Shown: positions 1-13,900 of the stretch, one piece after another
Layout of the letters: each line of letters opens with the position of its first letter
How positions within the stretch are numbered: the first letter of the stretch is position 1
NCBI GenBank assembly: GCA_965371445.1
Contig: CBDUYN010000206.1
Span: forward strand, 1-17,532
Direction of reading: 5' to 3'
Origin: DASWIG01 sp965371445
GTDB lineage: Bacteria > Acidobacteriota > Thermoanaerobaculia > Multivoradales > J023
DNA length: 17,532 bases
Translations under genes and position numbers: made by a program
The notes under the pieces: generated by a model
Database searches by the model: none
Seen by the model: the letters and a program-made list of their open reading frames with translations, nothing else
Told to the model about the DNA's origin: nothing

Positions 1-180
1 CTCGACCTGAGCGGACGCGAGATCACGAGCCTGGAAGGACTTCCCGAATCCCTCACCACTCTCGACCTTCGCGGAACCGGGATCACGAGCCTGGAAGGAC
101 TGCCTGGCAAGCTTCAGGAATTGACCCTCAACGCCGGCCAGGTGGCAAGCTTGGAGGGCTTGCCCTCGTCGGTGCGAGCG
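1..180 (+). repeat. Three 60-bp units encoding leucine-rich repeats
   Basis: Units lie at 1-60, 61-120 and 121-180, each coding one 20-residue repeat. A 21-base stretch is shared exactly between the first two units, at 21-41 and 81-101, exactly 60 bp apart. The third unit is more diverged. This pattern indicates recent duplication of at least one unit within the gene. Confidence 0.8.
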
Positions 181-210
181 TTGCACTTCCGGGACCGGAA
201 CCGGATTTGA
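1..210 (+). CDS. Leucine-rich-repeat protein, 3' end only (partial)
   Basis: Frame 1 is open from the first base to a TGA at 208-210 and gives the last 69 residues of a protein whose start lies outside the window. It holds three 20-residue units of the form LDLxGxxITSLEGLPxxLxx, followed by a short tail ending in RDRNRI. The unit length and the closing GLPxxL resemble short bacterial leucine-rich repeats, which form curved protein-binding surfaces. No catalytic or membrane part is visible, so the function cannot be named. The gene converges on brxHI with only 22 nt between the two stops, and no clear terminator hairpin is visible there. Whether it belongs to the defence island or is simply a neighbour is unknown. 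Confidence 0.8.
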   Translation, partial: LDLSGREITSLEGLPESLTTLDLRGTGITSLEGLPGKLQELTLNAGQVASLEGLPSSVRALHFRDRNRI

Positions 211-232
211 GACTTGGGGCTTCCCGATGCCC

Positions 233-2431
233 TCATGGATGAGAGGCTCCGATGCGCGATCGTAAGAACCCTATCGCCCCCTGGACGTCGAGCAGATGGT
301 CGCGGACCATCTCGATCGAAAAACGCGACGGCAAAGCACGCTGAAACTTGCTGAGACGATACTCGGGCAAGGCTGCAAGGAGGCGTCGCTGATTCTCCTC
401 GTCGTCCCAAAACGACCGGGACGCCATTCTACCCAACGGCTCGTGGAGGTCGCCCACCGCTCCCTCGGCGCTGACGATCTTCAGACGAAAGTTGTCGGCG
501 ACGATTTTCAGTCGGCTGTCCTGAAGCATCAATCCCAGCCGCAACGCATGGTTGACCGCACCCCCCGCGAACGTCCACCACAGAACATGCGCCGGCTCGA
601 CACGAAACGCCAGACCCGATGCACGCAGCAGAGGACCCAGGTCGTCACGCAGACGGGCCAAGGCGTCCCGCGCCCGGGGCTCCATGAAGGGCACGACGTC
701 GTCGGACGTCAAAACCTCGGCCATCTGCTGACAAAGCTCGAAGCCGAGCAACTGAGGCATGAAACCACCCCAGGACGGCTTACGACCCCGCGGCGCCGGC
801 ACCACCCGGATCTTGCGGTCCCCGTGATGGATCGACGCCACCGTCCAGGCCTTGCCGCTCAACAAGAACGAACTCATGTCCTCGACCAGCTTGTCGACGA
901 AACCCTGCTCCAGGTAACCCACGAGATAACCGGCGGAAGTCTCGACGCGGTAGAGCTGCGGCGACGAGAAGACCGCGTAGAGCTCCATGAAGTTCCGGCG
1001 CCCGAAGACCCGCTCCGTCTCGTCGCCGATCACCAGGAGGCCCTCCGTGCGGTAAAGGAAATCCTCGGCGACAAGATGCTCCACCAAGACGTCGAATTCC
1101 TCTCGCTCGATCGCCGAAAAGTCTGGAACACGGCTTAGACGTTGCCAGGCGGTCTCCGCCGACACTCCGCCCGACTCGATCGACAGCGCCAGGAGCTGAT
1201 GGACCAGCACCGGCCAGCAACGACGACGAACCGGAACCCGCTCCACCCAGCCGCGACGCGCCAGCTCGACGATCGCCACCGCCTGTAACGCCACTTCGAC
1301 GTCCTCACACAAAAACGTCGTGTTCGCCCGCGCCGTATTCTCCCCCCCGACCACCCCCGACGGGGCCATGGGACGGCGGCCCGTGCGACCCAGGCGCTGC
1401 ATGAACGACGACACCGTCGACGGTGCGTTGGCCTGAAAAACCAAATCCAGGTCGCCGACGTCGATTCCGAGCTCCAACGTCGACGTACAGACGATGCAGG
1501 CGTTTCTCCCGTGATGGAAACGCTCTTCCGCCACTTCCCGCTCCTCTCGCGACACCGAGCTGTGGTGAACGAAAACGTCCGTCCCGCGGCCGCGAAAACG
1601 CTCCGCGACCGCCTCCGTCAACGAGCGGCTCTGACAGAAAAAGAGGCTTTTCTTGCCCTCCGCCAGCCGGGACGCCACCGAGGCCATCTGAGCGATGCTC
1701 TCCGGCAGCAGGATCCGGAGATCTTTTTCCGAGGGCGTCTTCGGAGGATCCACCACGCGGCCCGCACGCCGCGAAGTCCCCTGAAGCCACTCCAGAATCA
1801 CGTCGGGATTGCCCACCGTGGCCGAAAGCCCGACTCGCTGCACGTCGTTGGGCGTCGTGTCGGCGATACGCTCCAAAACCGACATCAGGTGCGCGCCACG
1901 GTCGGATCCGGCCAGAGCGTGGACCTCGTCGACGATCACCGCCCGCAGATCCTTAAAGAGGAGCGTGTGCGGCACCCGTCCCGAGAGGAGCATCACCTCC
2001 AACGACTCCGGCGTCGTCATCAGAAGCTCCGCCGGCTCACGGACGAATCGGCGCTTCTCCGACGCACCCACGTCGCCGTGCCACAGGAATCGACGCAGAC
2101 CCACCATCTCCGTGTAGGTCGCCAACCGCTCCGACTGGTTGTTCAACAGCGCCTTGATCGGCGCCAGGTAGATTACCCCTACGCCTTCGGGCTCGCGCTC
2201 CATCAGACCCGCCAGCAACGGAAACACCGCCGCCTCGGTCTTGCCACCCGCCGTCGGCGCCAGGATCACCGCGTTCAAGCCGTCGAGAAGCGCCGCTGAG
2301 GAAAGCTCCTGCACCGGACGCAACGACGCCCAACCCAGACGCGATACGATCGCCTCCTGAAGACGCGGCGGAAACCTGGCAAAAGCAGAAGCCGTGGTTG
2401 ATTCAGAAGCCGTGTTAGATTCAGAAGACAT
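233..2431 (-). CDS. brxHI: BrxHI, Lhr-like superfamily 2 helicase of BREX
   Basis: An ATP-dependent nucleic-acid helicase of about 732 residues and the last gene of the operon. Visible helicase motifs, in order: motif I APTAGGKTE (about residues 58-66), motif II DEVH (168-171) followed by the Lhr-type ALAGSDRGAHL, motif III SAT (203-205), TSTLELGIDVGD (316-327), and motif VI QRLGRTGRR (345-353). The DEVH box with ALAGSxRGxHL is typical of Lhr-related helicases, and in this position after brxD the gene fits BrxHI of BREX types 2 and 6. The ATG at 2431 is preferred because it lies 7 nt after the brxD stop. An in-frame start at 2497 would overlap brxD by 59 nt and add 22 low-complexity residues. 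Motif I has Ala where Gly is usual (APTGSGKT). Its exact role in BREX defence is not known. Confidence 0.92.
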   Translation of the reverse strand: MSSESNTASESTTASAFARFPPRLQEAIVSRLGWASLRPVQELSSAALLDGLNAVILAPTAGGKTEAAVFPLLAGLMEREPEGVGVIYLAPIKALLNNQSERLATYTEMVGLRRFLWHGDVGASEKRRFVREPAELLMTTPESLEVMLLSGRVPHTLLFKDLRAVIVDEVHALAGSDRGAHLMSVLERIADTTPNDVQRVGLSATVGNPDVILEWLQGTSRRAGRVVDPPKTPSEKDLRILLPESIAQMASVASRLAEGKKSLFFCQSRSLTEAVAERFRGRGTDVFVHHSSVSREEREVAEERFHHGRNACIVCTSTLELGIDVGDLDLVFQANAPSTVSSFMQRLGRTGRRPMAPSGVVGGENTARANTTFLCEDVEVALQAVAIVELARRGWVERVPVRRRCWPVLVHQLLALSIESGGVSAETAWQRLSRVPDFSAIEREEFDVLVEHLVAEDFLYRTEGLLVIGDETERVFGRRNFMELYAVFSSPQLYRVETSAGYLVGYLEQGFVDKLVEDMSSFLLSGKAWTVASIHHGDRKIRVVPAPRGRKPSWGGFMPQLLGFELCQQMAEVLTSDDVVPFMEPRARDALARLRDDLGPLLRASGLAFRVEPAHVLWWTFAGGAVNHALRLGLMLQDSRLKIVADNFRLKIVSAEGAVGDLHEPLGRMASRSFWDDEENQRRLLAALPEYRLSKFQRALPSRFSIEMVRDHLLDVQGAIGFLRSRIGASHP

Positions 2432-2457
2432 GGCAAGCTCAGAAGACGACCGCCGTG
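2386..2457. repeat. Four degenerate 18-bp tandem units spanning the brxD stop and brxHI start
   Basis: On the plus strand four consecutive 18-bp units each begin CAGAAG, at 2386, 2404, 2422 and 2440. The first two are nearly identical and the last two share only the first part. On the coding strand they encode the brxD C-terminus (TAVVF), the brxD stop, the brxHI ATG, and a hexapeptide repeated as SESNTA and SESTTA at the BrxHI N-terminus. Gain or loss of one unit would keep the frame and change only the disordered-looking start of BrxHI. Confidence 0.7.
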
Positions 2458-3758
2458 TAGCCCGTGTCGTCCTCGGGCTCGCGATCGTAGAAGCCACGAC
2501 CCGCGGCCAGACGTTGTTCCGTCTCGTTGGCGTCCTTGAGCTCGAAACCCTCGGCCGTCATCGGATCGTATTCCTCCTCGTCCTCCACCAGGTCGAAGAC
2601 GTCGACCAGCTGACGCAAGAACTGGCGCGGGATCACGCCCACGTCGCCGTTTAGACCCTCGCTCACCTTCGCCACCAGACGATCGACGAATTCCGGCGTC
2701 ACCTTCCGCTCCAGACGCACCCGGTCCGCCGTCGGATAGATCTCCAGGAGCTTCAACGCCACCTCCCGCAACCGGGCGTCGTTGAAGGGACGTAGCTCCA
2801 ACTGCGGCTGGCGGGGATTGACGAAACCGCCGCGCTTCTGAAAACGAATCCTGTCGTCGAGCGGCTGCAGACCCGCCACGCCCCGGCGTGTGTCGAAAAA
2901 TTCCGGCGTGCCCGTGAAGATCCACAGCAGACCGGGATAACCGTCGGCCGCGTCCATGATCTGACGGATGCCGTTCAATGACTTGCCGCGGACGTCGCGC
3001 CGCGAACGCAACAACGTCTCCACCTCGTCGATCACGATCACCAGACCCTTGTAACCCGCCGCCTTCACGATCTCCAGGATCCCCCGCAGGTAGTCCATCG
3101 CCTCGCGACTCCCGATGTCGCCCTTGATCCCCGCCACCTTCTTCGCCGACGCCGCCACGTTCTCGCTGCCCGAAAGCCACGAGATCAAAGCTCCCGCCTC
3201 CAGGAGACGGCCTTCCTGCTTGAGCCGGAAGATCGTCGAGAGCACCCGACCCATGTCCTGCGGCGCCTTGCCGCCCGTCATCGACGCCAGCTCCTGCTCT
3301 AAACGCTCGGCCACCTGCGCGTCGAAATCCTCGCTCTCCTCGTCGGCGCCGCCGTCGATCAACATGTCCTCCACCCGGGAGATCCAACGGTCGATGACGT
3401 CACCCAAAGCACCGCGCGGACACGTCCGCGTGCCCAGCTCCTGGATCACCTTGCGATAGACGTCGTCGAACTGATGAAAACGCAAGTCGTTGTCCGACAC
3501 CACCACGAAGCTGGCGGCGAATCCTTTCGCCATCGCGTCGAGGCAGGCCAGACGGCACAGGAAGCTCTTGCCGCAACCGTAACCGCCGCGCAGGAACTTG
3601 AAGACGCCCTCCTCGTTCCCGGCCAGCTCCAACTGGCGGTGGATCTCGGACCGCTGGACGTCGATGCCCACCGCGAAAGCCTCCAGCCCCCGCTCCGGGA
3701 CCACACCCGAGCGTAATCTCTCGAAAACGTGCTCCGTATCGCGCTCGTTCATTGCCAT
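2439..3758 (-). CDS. brxD: BrxD, BREX ATP-binding protein
   Basis: A P-loop ATPase of 439 residues. Walker A is GGYGCGKS (residues 58-65), and the Walker B stretch GLVIVIDEVETL runs about 238-249. LLWIFTGTPEFF (278-289) looks like the sensor strand of an AAA+/STAND-like fold. The C-terminus is acidic (VEDEEEYDP near 391-399). The size, motifs and place between pglZ and brxHI match BrxD of BREX types 2 and 6; its biochemical task is not established. The ATG at 3758 has an AGGA about 10 nt upstream. A second ATG at 3752 is also possible. The long upstream extension of this open frame overlaps pglZ and is rejected. The gene begins 40 nt after the pglZ stop and ends 7 nt before brxHI, so the three genes are probably co-transcribed. 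Confidence 0.92.
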   Translation of the reverse strand: MAMNERDTEHVFERLRSGVVPERGLEAFAVGIDVQRSEIHRQLELAGNEEGVFKFLRGGYGCGKSFLCRLACLDAMAKGFAASFVVVSDNDLRFHQFDDVYRKVIQELGTRTCPRGALGDVIDRWISRVEDMLIDGGADEESEDFDAQVAERLEQELASMTGGKAPQDMGRVLSTIFRLKQEGRLLEAGALISWLSGSENVAASAKKVAGIKGDIGSREAMDYLRGILEIVKAAGYKGLVIVIDEVETLLRSRRDVRGKSLNGIRQIMDAADGYPGLLWIFTGTPEFFDTRRGVAGLQPLDDRIRFQKRGGFVNPRQPQLELRPFNDARLREVALKLLEIYPTADRVRLERKVTPEFVDRLVAKVSEGLNGDVGVIPRQFLRQLVDVFDLVEDEEEYDPMTAEGFELKDANETEQRLAAGRGFYDREPEDDTGYTAVVF

Positions 3759-3798
3759 CGCCTGTTCATCCTCGCTTTTCCAATTCTGCAAAAAACGC

Positions 3799-6689
3799 CT
3801 AGCGCCCCTTGACGTACCGCTTGACGCCGCCCACGTTCTCCGTTCGCACCGTGAACGGCACCTTGTCGACGTACTCGTCGAACCGGCGGGCGAAACGCCG
3901 TGCCCGGCGCGCGCCGCCCAACATACCCGCAAGCTCCGACTCCGTGATCGCGCCGTGCTCCGCGACGTGCAGGAAGACCCGACCCACCGCCGGGTCGCCC
4001 AGGGCCTCCGCCCAGTCCGCGCCGGCCGGCGCGCCGGCCGAAACGCCGGGCTCGCTCCCCGCGCTCTGCGGCTCGGCGACCCGTCGTGGACGGCCCGCGA
4101 CATCGAAGAAGTGATCGTAAAGCAGCGGCGTCACCTGGTCCTCGCCTGCCGGGTGGTAGATCTCCAGACGCACCCTCTCGTCGTGCTCGCCCCGCAGCTC
4201 GAAAAAGACCTCCGCCGGCTCTCCGACCCGCAACCGCAACTTCTGGTCGGCGAGCTCGGCGCCCCGCGCGTCCTTCATCGCGATCTCGATGTCCGGACGC
4301 TCCGGAACCCGGAACGTCACGTCGAGGAATCGCGAGCCCACGAACGCCAGGACACTCTGGGAATCCTCCGCGTGAGCCACCGTCAACCGCAACCGGCTCA
4401 ATCCCTCCCGCGGCTCCAACGCCTTCGCCTCGATCCGGAAACGCCCGCCCAGACGCTGGTGCCGGTGGTAATGCACCGTCAGCACCGGAATGATCCGTTC
4501 CTGCGGACTGTTGCCGCCGTGCGCGAACGTCGCCGCCGTCTTGCCGGTGTCGAAAAGCTGCGTGTCGCGGCGGAAGATCAGGTAACCCTCGCGCCCTTCG
4601 TAGCCCAACGCCGCGTAGGAGACCGCCACCGTCTCCGCCGACGTCTCCGGATGCGGCGACTCGGCATAACGCCGCTTCGGCGTCCTCTTGGTGCCGTAGG
4701 CCTTCGGCACGAGCGTCGTCGGATCCTGGATCAGGAAACCGTGGTCCGCCGTGAACACGAACGCCTCGATCCCCATGTTCTTCAAACGGTGCCAGGCGCT
4801 TCGCAATTGCCGCAGCCAGCTCTCGAAGGTGGCGAGCCCCACGTTGATCTCGCCGGCCTCGTCGATCTCCCGACTATGCACCACGATCAGACGCGCCGTC
4901 CTCAGGCTCCGCGCCAGCCGCTCCGGGGACCACGAGCAGACGTCGTCGAGACTCAGCAGCCGGCCCTCGTGACGGCCGCCCTTGAGGCTGCGCGAGGTCA
5001 TCGCCCGCAGCCGGTCGTCCGGTTGGACGACCGAGAACTCGCCCGTCACGAAACCCGTGAAGCCTTTCGAGCCCGCCAGGGTCAGACGGCCGCCGCGCGT
5101 CACCGGGGCCAGGGCGTTCATTCCCACCGGCGTGATCGTCGGAAGCTCCGCCAGGCAAGGCTCGAGGCGCACCTTCGCACCCGCGCCCTCGAGCTCACCG
5201 AGGAGCTCCGTCGCCATCTCGAAACGGAACGCGTCGACCAGGAAGAGCACCACACGGTCGTTTTCCCGGAGCAGCGGGTCCACGCGCCGCTCGTAGATCC
5301 GACGCTGCTGGAAGCCCTCACCGGGCAGGAAGCCGTCACGATCGCACAGGGCGCTCCAGTCCCGCGTCAGCTCGTCCGCCCAGCGGCGGTGGCGGCGCCG
5401 GAGGTCGTCGGCGACGGCGCGAAGGCCCTCGAAGACCGGCAGCTTGATGCTCAGGAGCTCGAGGCGTAATTGCTCGAATCGCCGGTGCGCCCGATCCACG
5501 GCGCGGGCCTCGCTCGCGTAGATCTCCGTCGCCTGCGTCAGGGATTCGGCGTCCGCGAAGGGACGGCCCGACTCCTCGATCGCCGCACCGAGACGCGCCG
5601 CGCCGTCGACCAGCTTCCACGACATCCGCTGCTTCTCGTCGCGCGAGATCCAGAACGACGCCTCCGGCGTCCGCGCCGACGCCCAGTCGAGCGCTTTGGA
5701 CCACTCGCCCCGCCCGAGCGCTTCCACCGCCGCCTCCAGGATCCGGCTCACCTCGCGCTCAAAAGTGTCGATGCGGCCCAGGTCCTCCGCCGCGATCACG
5801 GCGAGCTCGTCGGCGAGACCGTCCTCCACCGTCGCCGCGTAGCTGGCATACGCCTCCGGTAAGTGATCGCGGAGATGCTTCACCAGATCCAGACACGTGC
5901 CGCGCAACGGACCGCTCAAACGCTCCAGAGGACGCAAGGACTCCGAATGCGGCGGCCGTTTCAGGTCGTGGGCGTACTCCACACACAAGAGCCATGCCGC
6001 GAAGACCAGCGCGAGGTCGTCGAACGACGACGGCTCCCCACCCAGGAAAAGCTCCGTGAACCTCTCGTCGAGACCCGTGTGACGACGGAGGTGGCCCAGG
6101 AGGAGGCCACGGGACTCGGCCGCCTCGCGGTCTTCGCCGCGGAGCTTGCGGCTCCACTCGTCGCCGGAGCCGAGGACGCTTTCGAGGATCCAGGAAAGCT
6201 GCAAGCTTTCCAGCTCCGCCGCGAAGCCGCCCTGGCGCCATGCCTCGTGCGACTCCAGCCAGGACTCCGCGTCGGCCAGGGTGAAGCTGCCGTCGGCGAG
6301 GAAACGATCGATCTCCGCGGGGTCCACCCGGCCGCTCGCCACCTCGCGCACCAGCGTCGGCAGCGCTCTCTCGAAGCGATAGCCCGCGTGGTAGAGCTCC
6401 AGCAACGGAGTCCGGCCTACCGTGTCGTAGTTGTAACCCGGGAGATGGACGAGGAGAAGCTCGGGATCGAGCCCGTTGCCGTAACTATCGAGCGCCAGGA
6501 GCATCTCGAGGAAGCTGCCTCGATAGGGGACCACCGGAGCGAGGAACTCACCCGCGTCTCGTTTCTCCACCAGGCGGTCGACGAAGTCGACGTAGGCTTC
6601 GGTGGAGTCGAGCCAGACCACGATACCGTGCTCGCGGAGCTTGGTCTTGACCAGACCCTCCAGAGCGTCGGTGATCAGACCCTGTCTTC

Positions 6690-6693
<4 letters not shown>
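3799..6693 (-). CDS. pglZ: PglZ, alkaline-phosphatase-superfamily core protein of BREX
   Basis: A 964-residue protein of the PglZ family. The N-terminus has a hydrophobic strand ending in Asp, IVVWLD (24-29). The PglZ domain lies in the middle: VVLFLVDAFRFEMA (481-494) carries the predicted metal-binding/nucleophile-side Asp, LPTITPVGM (517-525) is a family hallmark, IVVHSREIDE (603-612) follows, and VFTADHGFL (646-654) supplies an Asp-His metal-binding pair. PglZ is required for BREX defence; its true substrate is uncertain. The start is GTG at 6693 with a strong AGGAGG at 6701-6706, 7 nt away. The GTGA sequence overlaps the pglX stop by 4 nt, which suggests translational coupling. A region about 4020-4090 codes for a Gly/Ala-rich stretch (AGAPAGAD) that looks like a linker before the final winged-helix-like segment. 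Confidence 0.94.
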
Positions 6694-10748
<4,055 letters not shown>

Positions 10749-10793
10749 CGGGGCTCCAGGCGGGCGCGTTCCTGCCGAATTCGCTTGTCGGGG

Positions 10794-10828
10794 CCGAAAA
10801 CGGCAGACACCGTCTGCCGAATTTTCGG
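10794..10828. repeat. Long inverted repeat (hairpin) downstream of brxC
   Basis: The arms CCGAAAA (10794-10800) and TTTTCGG (10822-10828) enclose a perfect inner stem CGGCAGAC (10801-10808) / GTCTGCCG (10812-10819) with a 3-nt loop. Two unpaired A residues sit between the inner and outer stems. The total of 15 base pairs makes this the strongest hairpin I see in the window. Confidence 0.8.
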
Positions 10829-10850
10829 AAGAGCGAGGGCATCCCTCCCT

Positions 10851-10937
10851 GCTGTCGCCCCTCCGGGGCTCGGGGACTGCCGTGTCCCCGACCCGGGGCT
10901 TGCGCCCCGGGCTAGACGCTGTCGCCCCTCCGGGGCT
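10851..10937. repeat. Repeated 20-mer flanking two GC-rich hairpins
   Basis: The sequence GCTGTCGCCCCTCCGGGGCT occurs exactly at 10851-10870 and again at 10918-10937, 67 bp apart. Between the copies are two stem-loops: CGGGGAC (10871-10877) with GTCCCCG (10884-10890), and CCCGGGGC (10892-10899) with GCCCCGGG (10904-10911). The arrangement looks like a REP-type interspersed element rather than a gene-specific regulator, but other genomic copies cannot be checked here. Confidence 0.7.
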
Positions 10938-10990
10938 TTCTCCGTGGGAGCTGACGAGCTCCAGGCGATTCCGGCTTCCATCACGCTTTC

Positions 10991-13900
10991 CTAGATCAGC
11001 CGGATGCGGATCTTCTTCTCCCCGGCCTCAGCGAGCTGGGCGAGGAGGCGTTCGCGGAGCTCGCGGAGGACGTCTTCGACGTCTTCGGGGCCGGTGATCT
11101 CGCGTCCTTTGAGTCCGAGCCGCAGGGGGACGACCTCGGCGTCGGTGACGTCGGAGAGGACGTGGTCGAGGCGTCGTTCGGCTTCGTCCTCGGCGCGGGC
11201 GAGGCGCAGGTCGACGCCGTCGCGCAGGTCGACGAGCGGCGGCTGGACGGCGTCAGCGGTGGTTTCGACCAGGCATTCCTCGACCGGCCGCAGGACGTGG
11301 AAGCTCTGGTCGGCGGAGAGTTGGGAGAAGCCGCGCCGCTGGCGTAGCCGTTGGCAGATCTGGTCGGCGCGCTCGTCCTGGCGTTCGACGAAGGAGCGGC
11401 GGACGTCGGCGTAGGTGGCGCGGAGCTTCTCGACTTCCGCGGTGAGGTCGGCGAGGCCGCGCCACGGGTACCTGGCTTCGAGAACCGGCCGGATCAGGCT
11501 CGCGGCCTTGGCGTCGTCGTCGCTCAGGGCGTCGATTTCTTCCAACTGGGCGGCGTGGACGTCGCAGGCGTCGCTCGCCCGGCGGACGGCGGCGACGGCG
11601 TCGTCGTTGAGCTCGGTCCGGAGGATGCCGAGGAGCTGGATCCCGTCGCCCAAATCGTCGAGTCGTTTGCGCAGGTTGAGGACCGTGTCTTCGACGCGGC
11701 GCGAGCGGGTACATTCTTCGAGAGCCGAGCGCATTTTGACCAGCTCGTCGGGCAGGTCGGGTCGTCCGGGAAGCCGGTTGTAGCGTCCTTCGAGATCCTG
11801 GAGATCCTTGACCTTGCCGGGAAAGTGGTCGAAGACGGCGTCGGCGATAGCCTCGTTTTCGCGTTCAATCCTCTTGCCGAGCCGTTCCTCGAAGAAGCGG
11901 ACGATGGCCACGCGGTCGCGGGGTTTGAGGCCGCCGGCCGACGGCGGCAGGATGTCGGCGCGTTTCAGGTCGCGGTCGCGTTCGAACATGTTGCGGGCGT
12001 CGGGATCGCCGTAGGAGGTGATCTCGGGTCCGGACTCGGGGCGGATGCGAACCAGCCCGGCACGCAGGAGCCCGGCGAGGCAAGCCTTGACGACGTCGGC
12101 GGGGTGACCGTAGGGCGGTCCGCCGAAGTGGGCGAGGAGGGCGGCGCCGGGGCAGCCGTCCTCCGCGACGACGTAGCTCCGGATCCGTTGCGGGACCTCG
12201 CCGCGGCAGGTGGCGACGAGGCGTCCGGCGTCGTGCTCGAGGATGCCGAGGCCCTCGGGCAGGAACTTGCGCGAGCTGCCCTGAAGCTCGCTGCTGAGAA
12301 GCTGCTCGAGCTCCTTGGGTGTGATGGCGATTTCGACGAATTGACCGTAGAGGGCGGGGAGCGTGTCCTCGGCGACTCGTTGGAGGACGGCGGCGAAGGT
12401 GGTGCCGCGCCCGTGTTTGTCGATGGGTCGTCCGTCGAAGTAGACCTCGCCGGCGAGAAAGGCCTCGGCGACGGCGTCGCGGACCTTGCTTTCGAGGTCG
12501 TCGACGTTGCTCTGCTCGTCGAAGAAACAGCGTTGCACGGCGGTGCCGAGCGACTGGACGCGACTCGCGTAGCGCTGCACGACGTATCGCGATTTGGCCA
12601 GCTCCTGGGCCTTGGAAGGAAGGTCGCCGGGGCGGCCGACCACCCAGACGAGGCGATGCCGGAGCGCTCCGGCGCTGGCCTGCATCCAGAGGTTCGAGGC
12701 GCGTTCTTCACGTGCCGTCAAATAGCGGAAGTCGACGGCGACGACGGCATGGTCGCTGGTGCGGACGAACCGCTCTTCGTGACGCGTCCTGCCGTCGGTG
12801 TAGTAGGCGTTCCAGGGGAAGGATCGGCCGCGGTACTGGGGCCGGTCGACGGAGCCGAGGAGCTCCCGGAGCTTCTCGTGGACGATGGCGCTCTTTTCGT
12901 CGAGGGTGACGTGACGGGTGTCGCGTTCGCGTTGCCACTCCTGTCCGGCGGAGCTTTGGACCTTGTAGCCGTACTTGGCGGAGTAGGAGAGGAGGCCGAG
13001 TTGCTTGAGCCCTTCGAGGACGCGCCGGACTTCGCCTTCGCGGTCGCCGCGTCCGAGGCGGTCGTAGAGGCATTGGGCGACGAGCTCGGGGGTGGTGGGC
13101 GTCTGCTCCTGGATCATCTCGAGGAGAGCGACCGCCTTGGCGACGCGCCGGGCCAGCTCGTCGCCGGCGACGTCGTCGTGCGCGAGGACGCGGGCCATGG
13201 AATTCTGCGTGTCGGCGTCGAGGTCGGACTGCTGGATCTCGTAGACGTCGTCGAGGGTGACGAGGGCTCCGAGCTCGCGTTCGCCGAGCTTGAGCCGGCG
13301 GAAGAGCTCACCGAGGAGCTGCAGGAGCCCGCGGATGGCGTAGTCGTCGCCCTTGATCCTGCTGGAGCGCAGGCGCAGGTTCGACGTCACCTGCATCAGG
13401 AGGTCGACGTGTCCCGGCAGCAGGGGGTAGACCTCGAGGAAGTCTTCGGCGGTGATCGAGTCGCAGGCGTAGCCGTAGAGCTTGAGGTCGTGGCGGTGGG
13501 ACTGGAAGAGCTGGCGCAGCTCGTCCTCGCGGGCCGGGTCTTTCCTGAGGAGCCGCTTGTGGACGACGTCGCGGATGTTGGCGGGCTCCAGGTGGACGCG
13601 GAGCCTTTCGGGAAAGCGGTCCTTGAGCTTGCCGATGTTGCCGGCGTCGGCGGAGTCGTCGAGCTGCTGTTGGCCGGTGGCGAGGAGCCAGACCCGTCCT
13701 TTGAGGCGTTTGCCGAGATCGGAGACGAAGCTCTGGAGCTTGAGCTGCCGGCTGTCGGACTGGAAGATGTACTGGCTGACCTCGTCGACGACGATGAAGA
13801 GGGTCTTTCCGGGCTGGCGTTGCTCGAGCATGTCGGCGATGGCGCGGGTGGTCTCCTGGGCGGAGGTTCCGATGCCGGTGCGGGTGCCGGCGCGGGAATC

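Larger units (their letters stand above)
10749..10990. other. brxC-pglX intergenic region with several hairpins, no gene
   Basis: This 242-nt spacer interrupts an otherwise nearly gapless operon. It holds one long A/T-capped hairpin, two GC-only hairpins and two copies of a 20-mer, listed separately. An open frame on the minus strand (10745-10984) encodes only a low-complexity translation of these repeats and is not called as a gene. No convincing promoter was recognised. The structures could slow or partly stop transcription between brxC and pglX, or process the transcript, but none ends in a clear T-run as an intrinsic terminator would. Confidence 0.6.

Noticed and set aside
2439..4103. Long form of brxD starting at 4103
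   Set aside because: It would overlap pglZ by about 300 nt and add an Arg/Ser-rich, shadow-like N-terminus; the ATG at 3758 gives a normal-sized BrxD with a Shine-Dalgarno.
3598..5469. Antisense open frame of 623 codons on the plus strand over brxD and pglZ
   Set aside because: Arg/His/Pro-rich shadow of pglZ and brxD without any recognisable domain, and it crosses the gene boundary.
10794..10828. Rho-independent terminator after brxC
   Set aside because: The stem is strong, but no run of T follows the hairpin on the minus strand; the TTTT present is part of the outer stem. It may still affect transcription.
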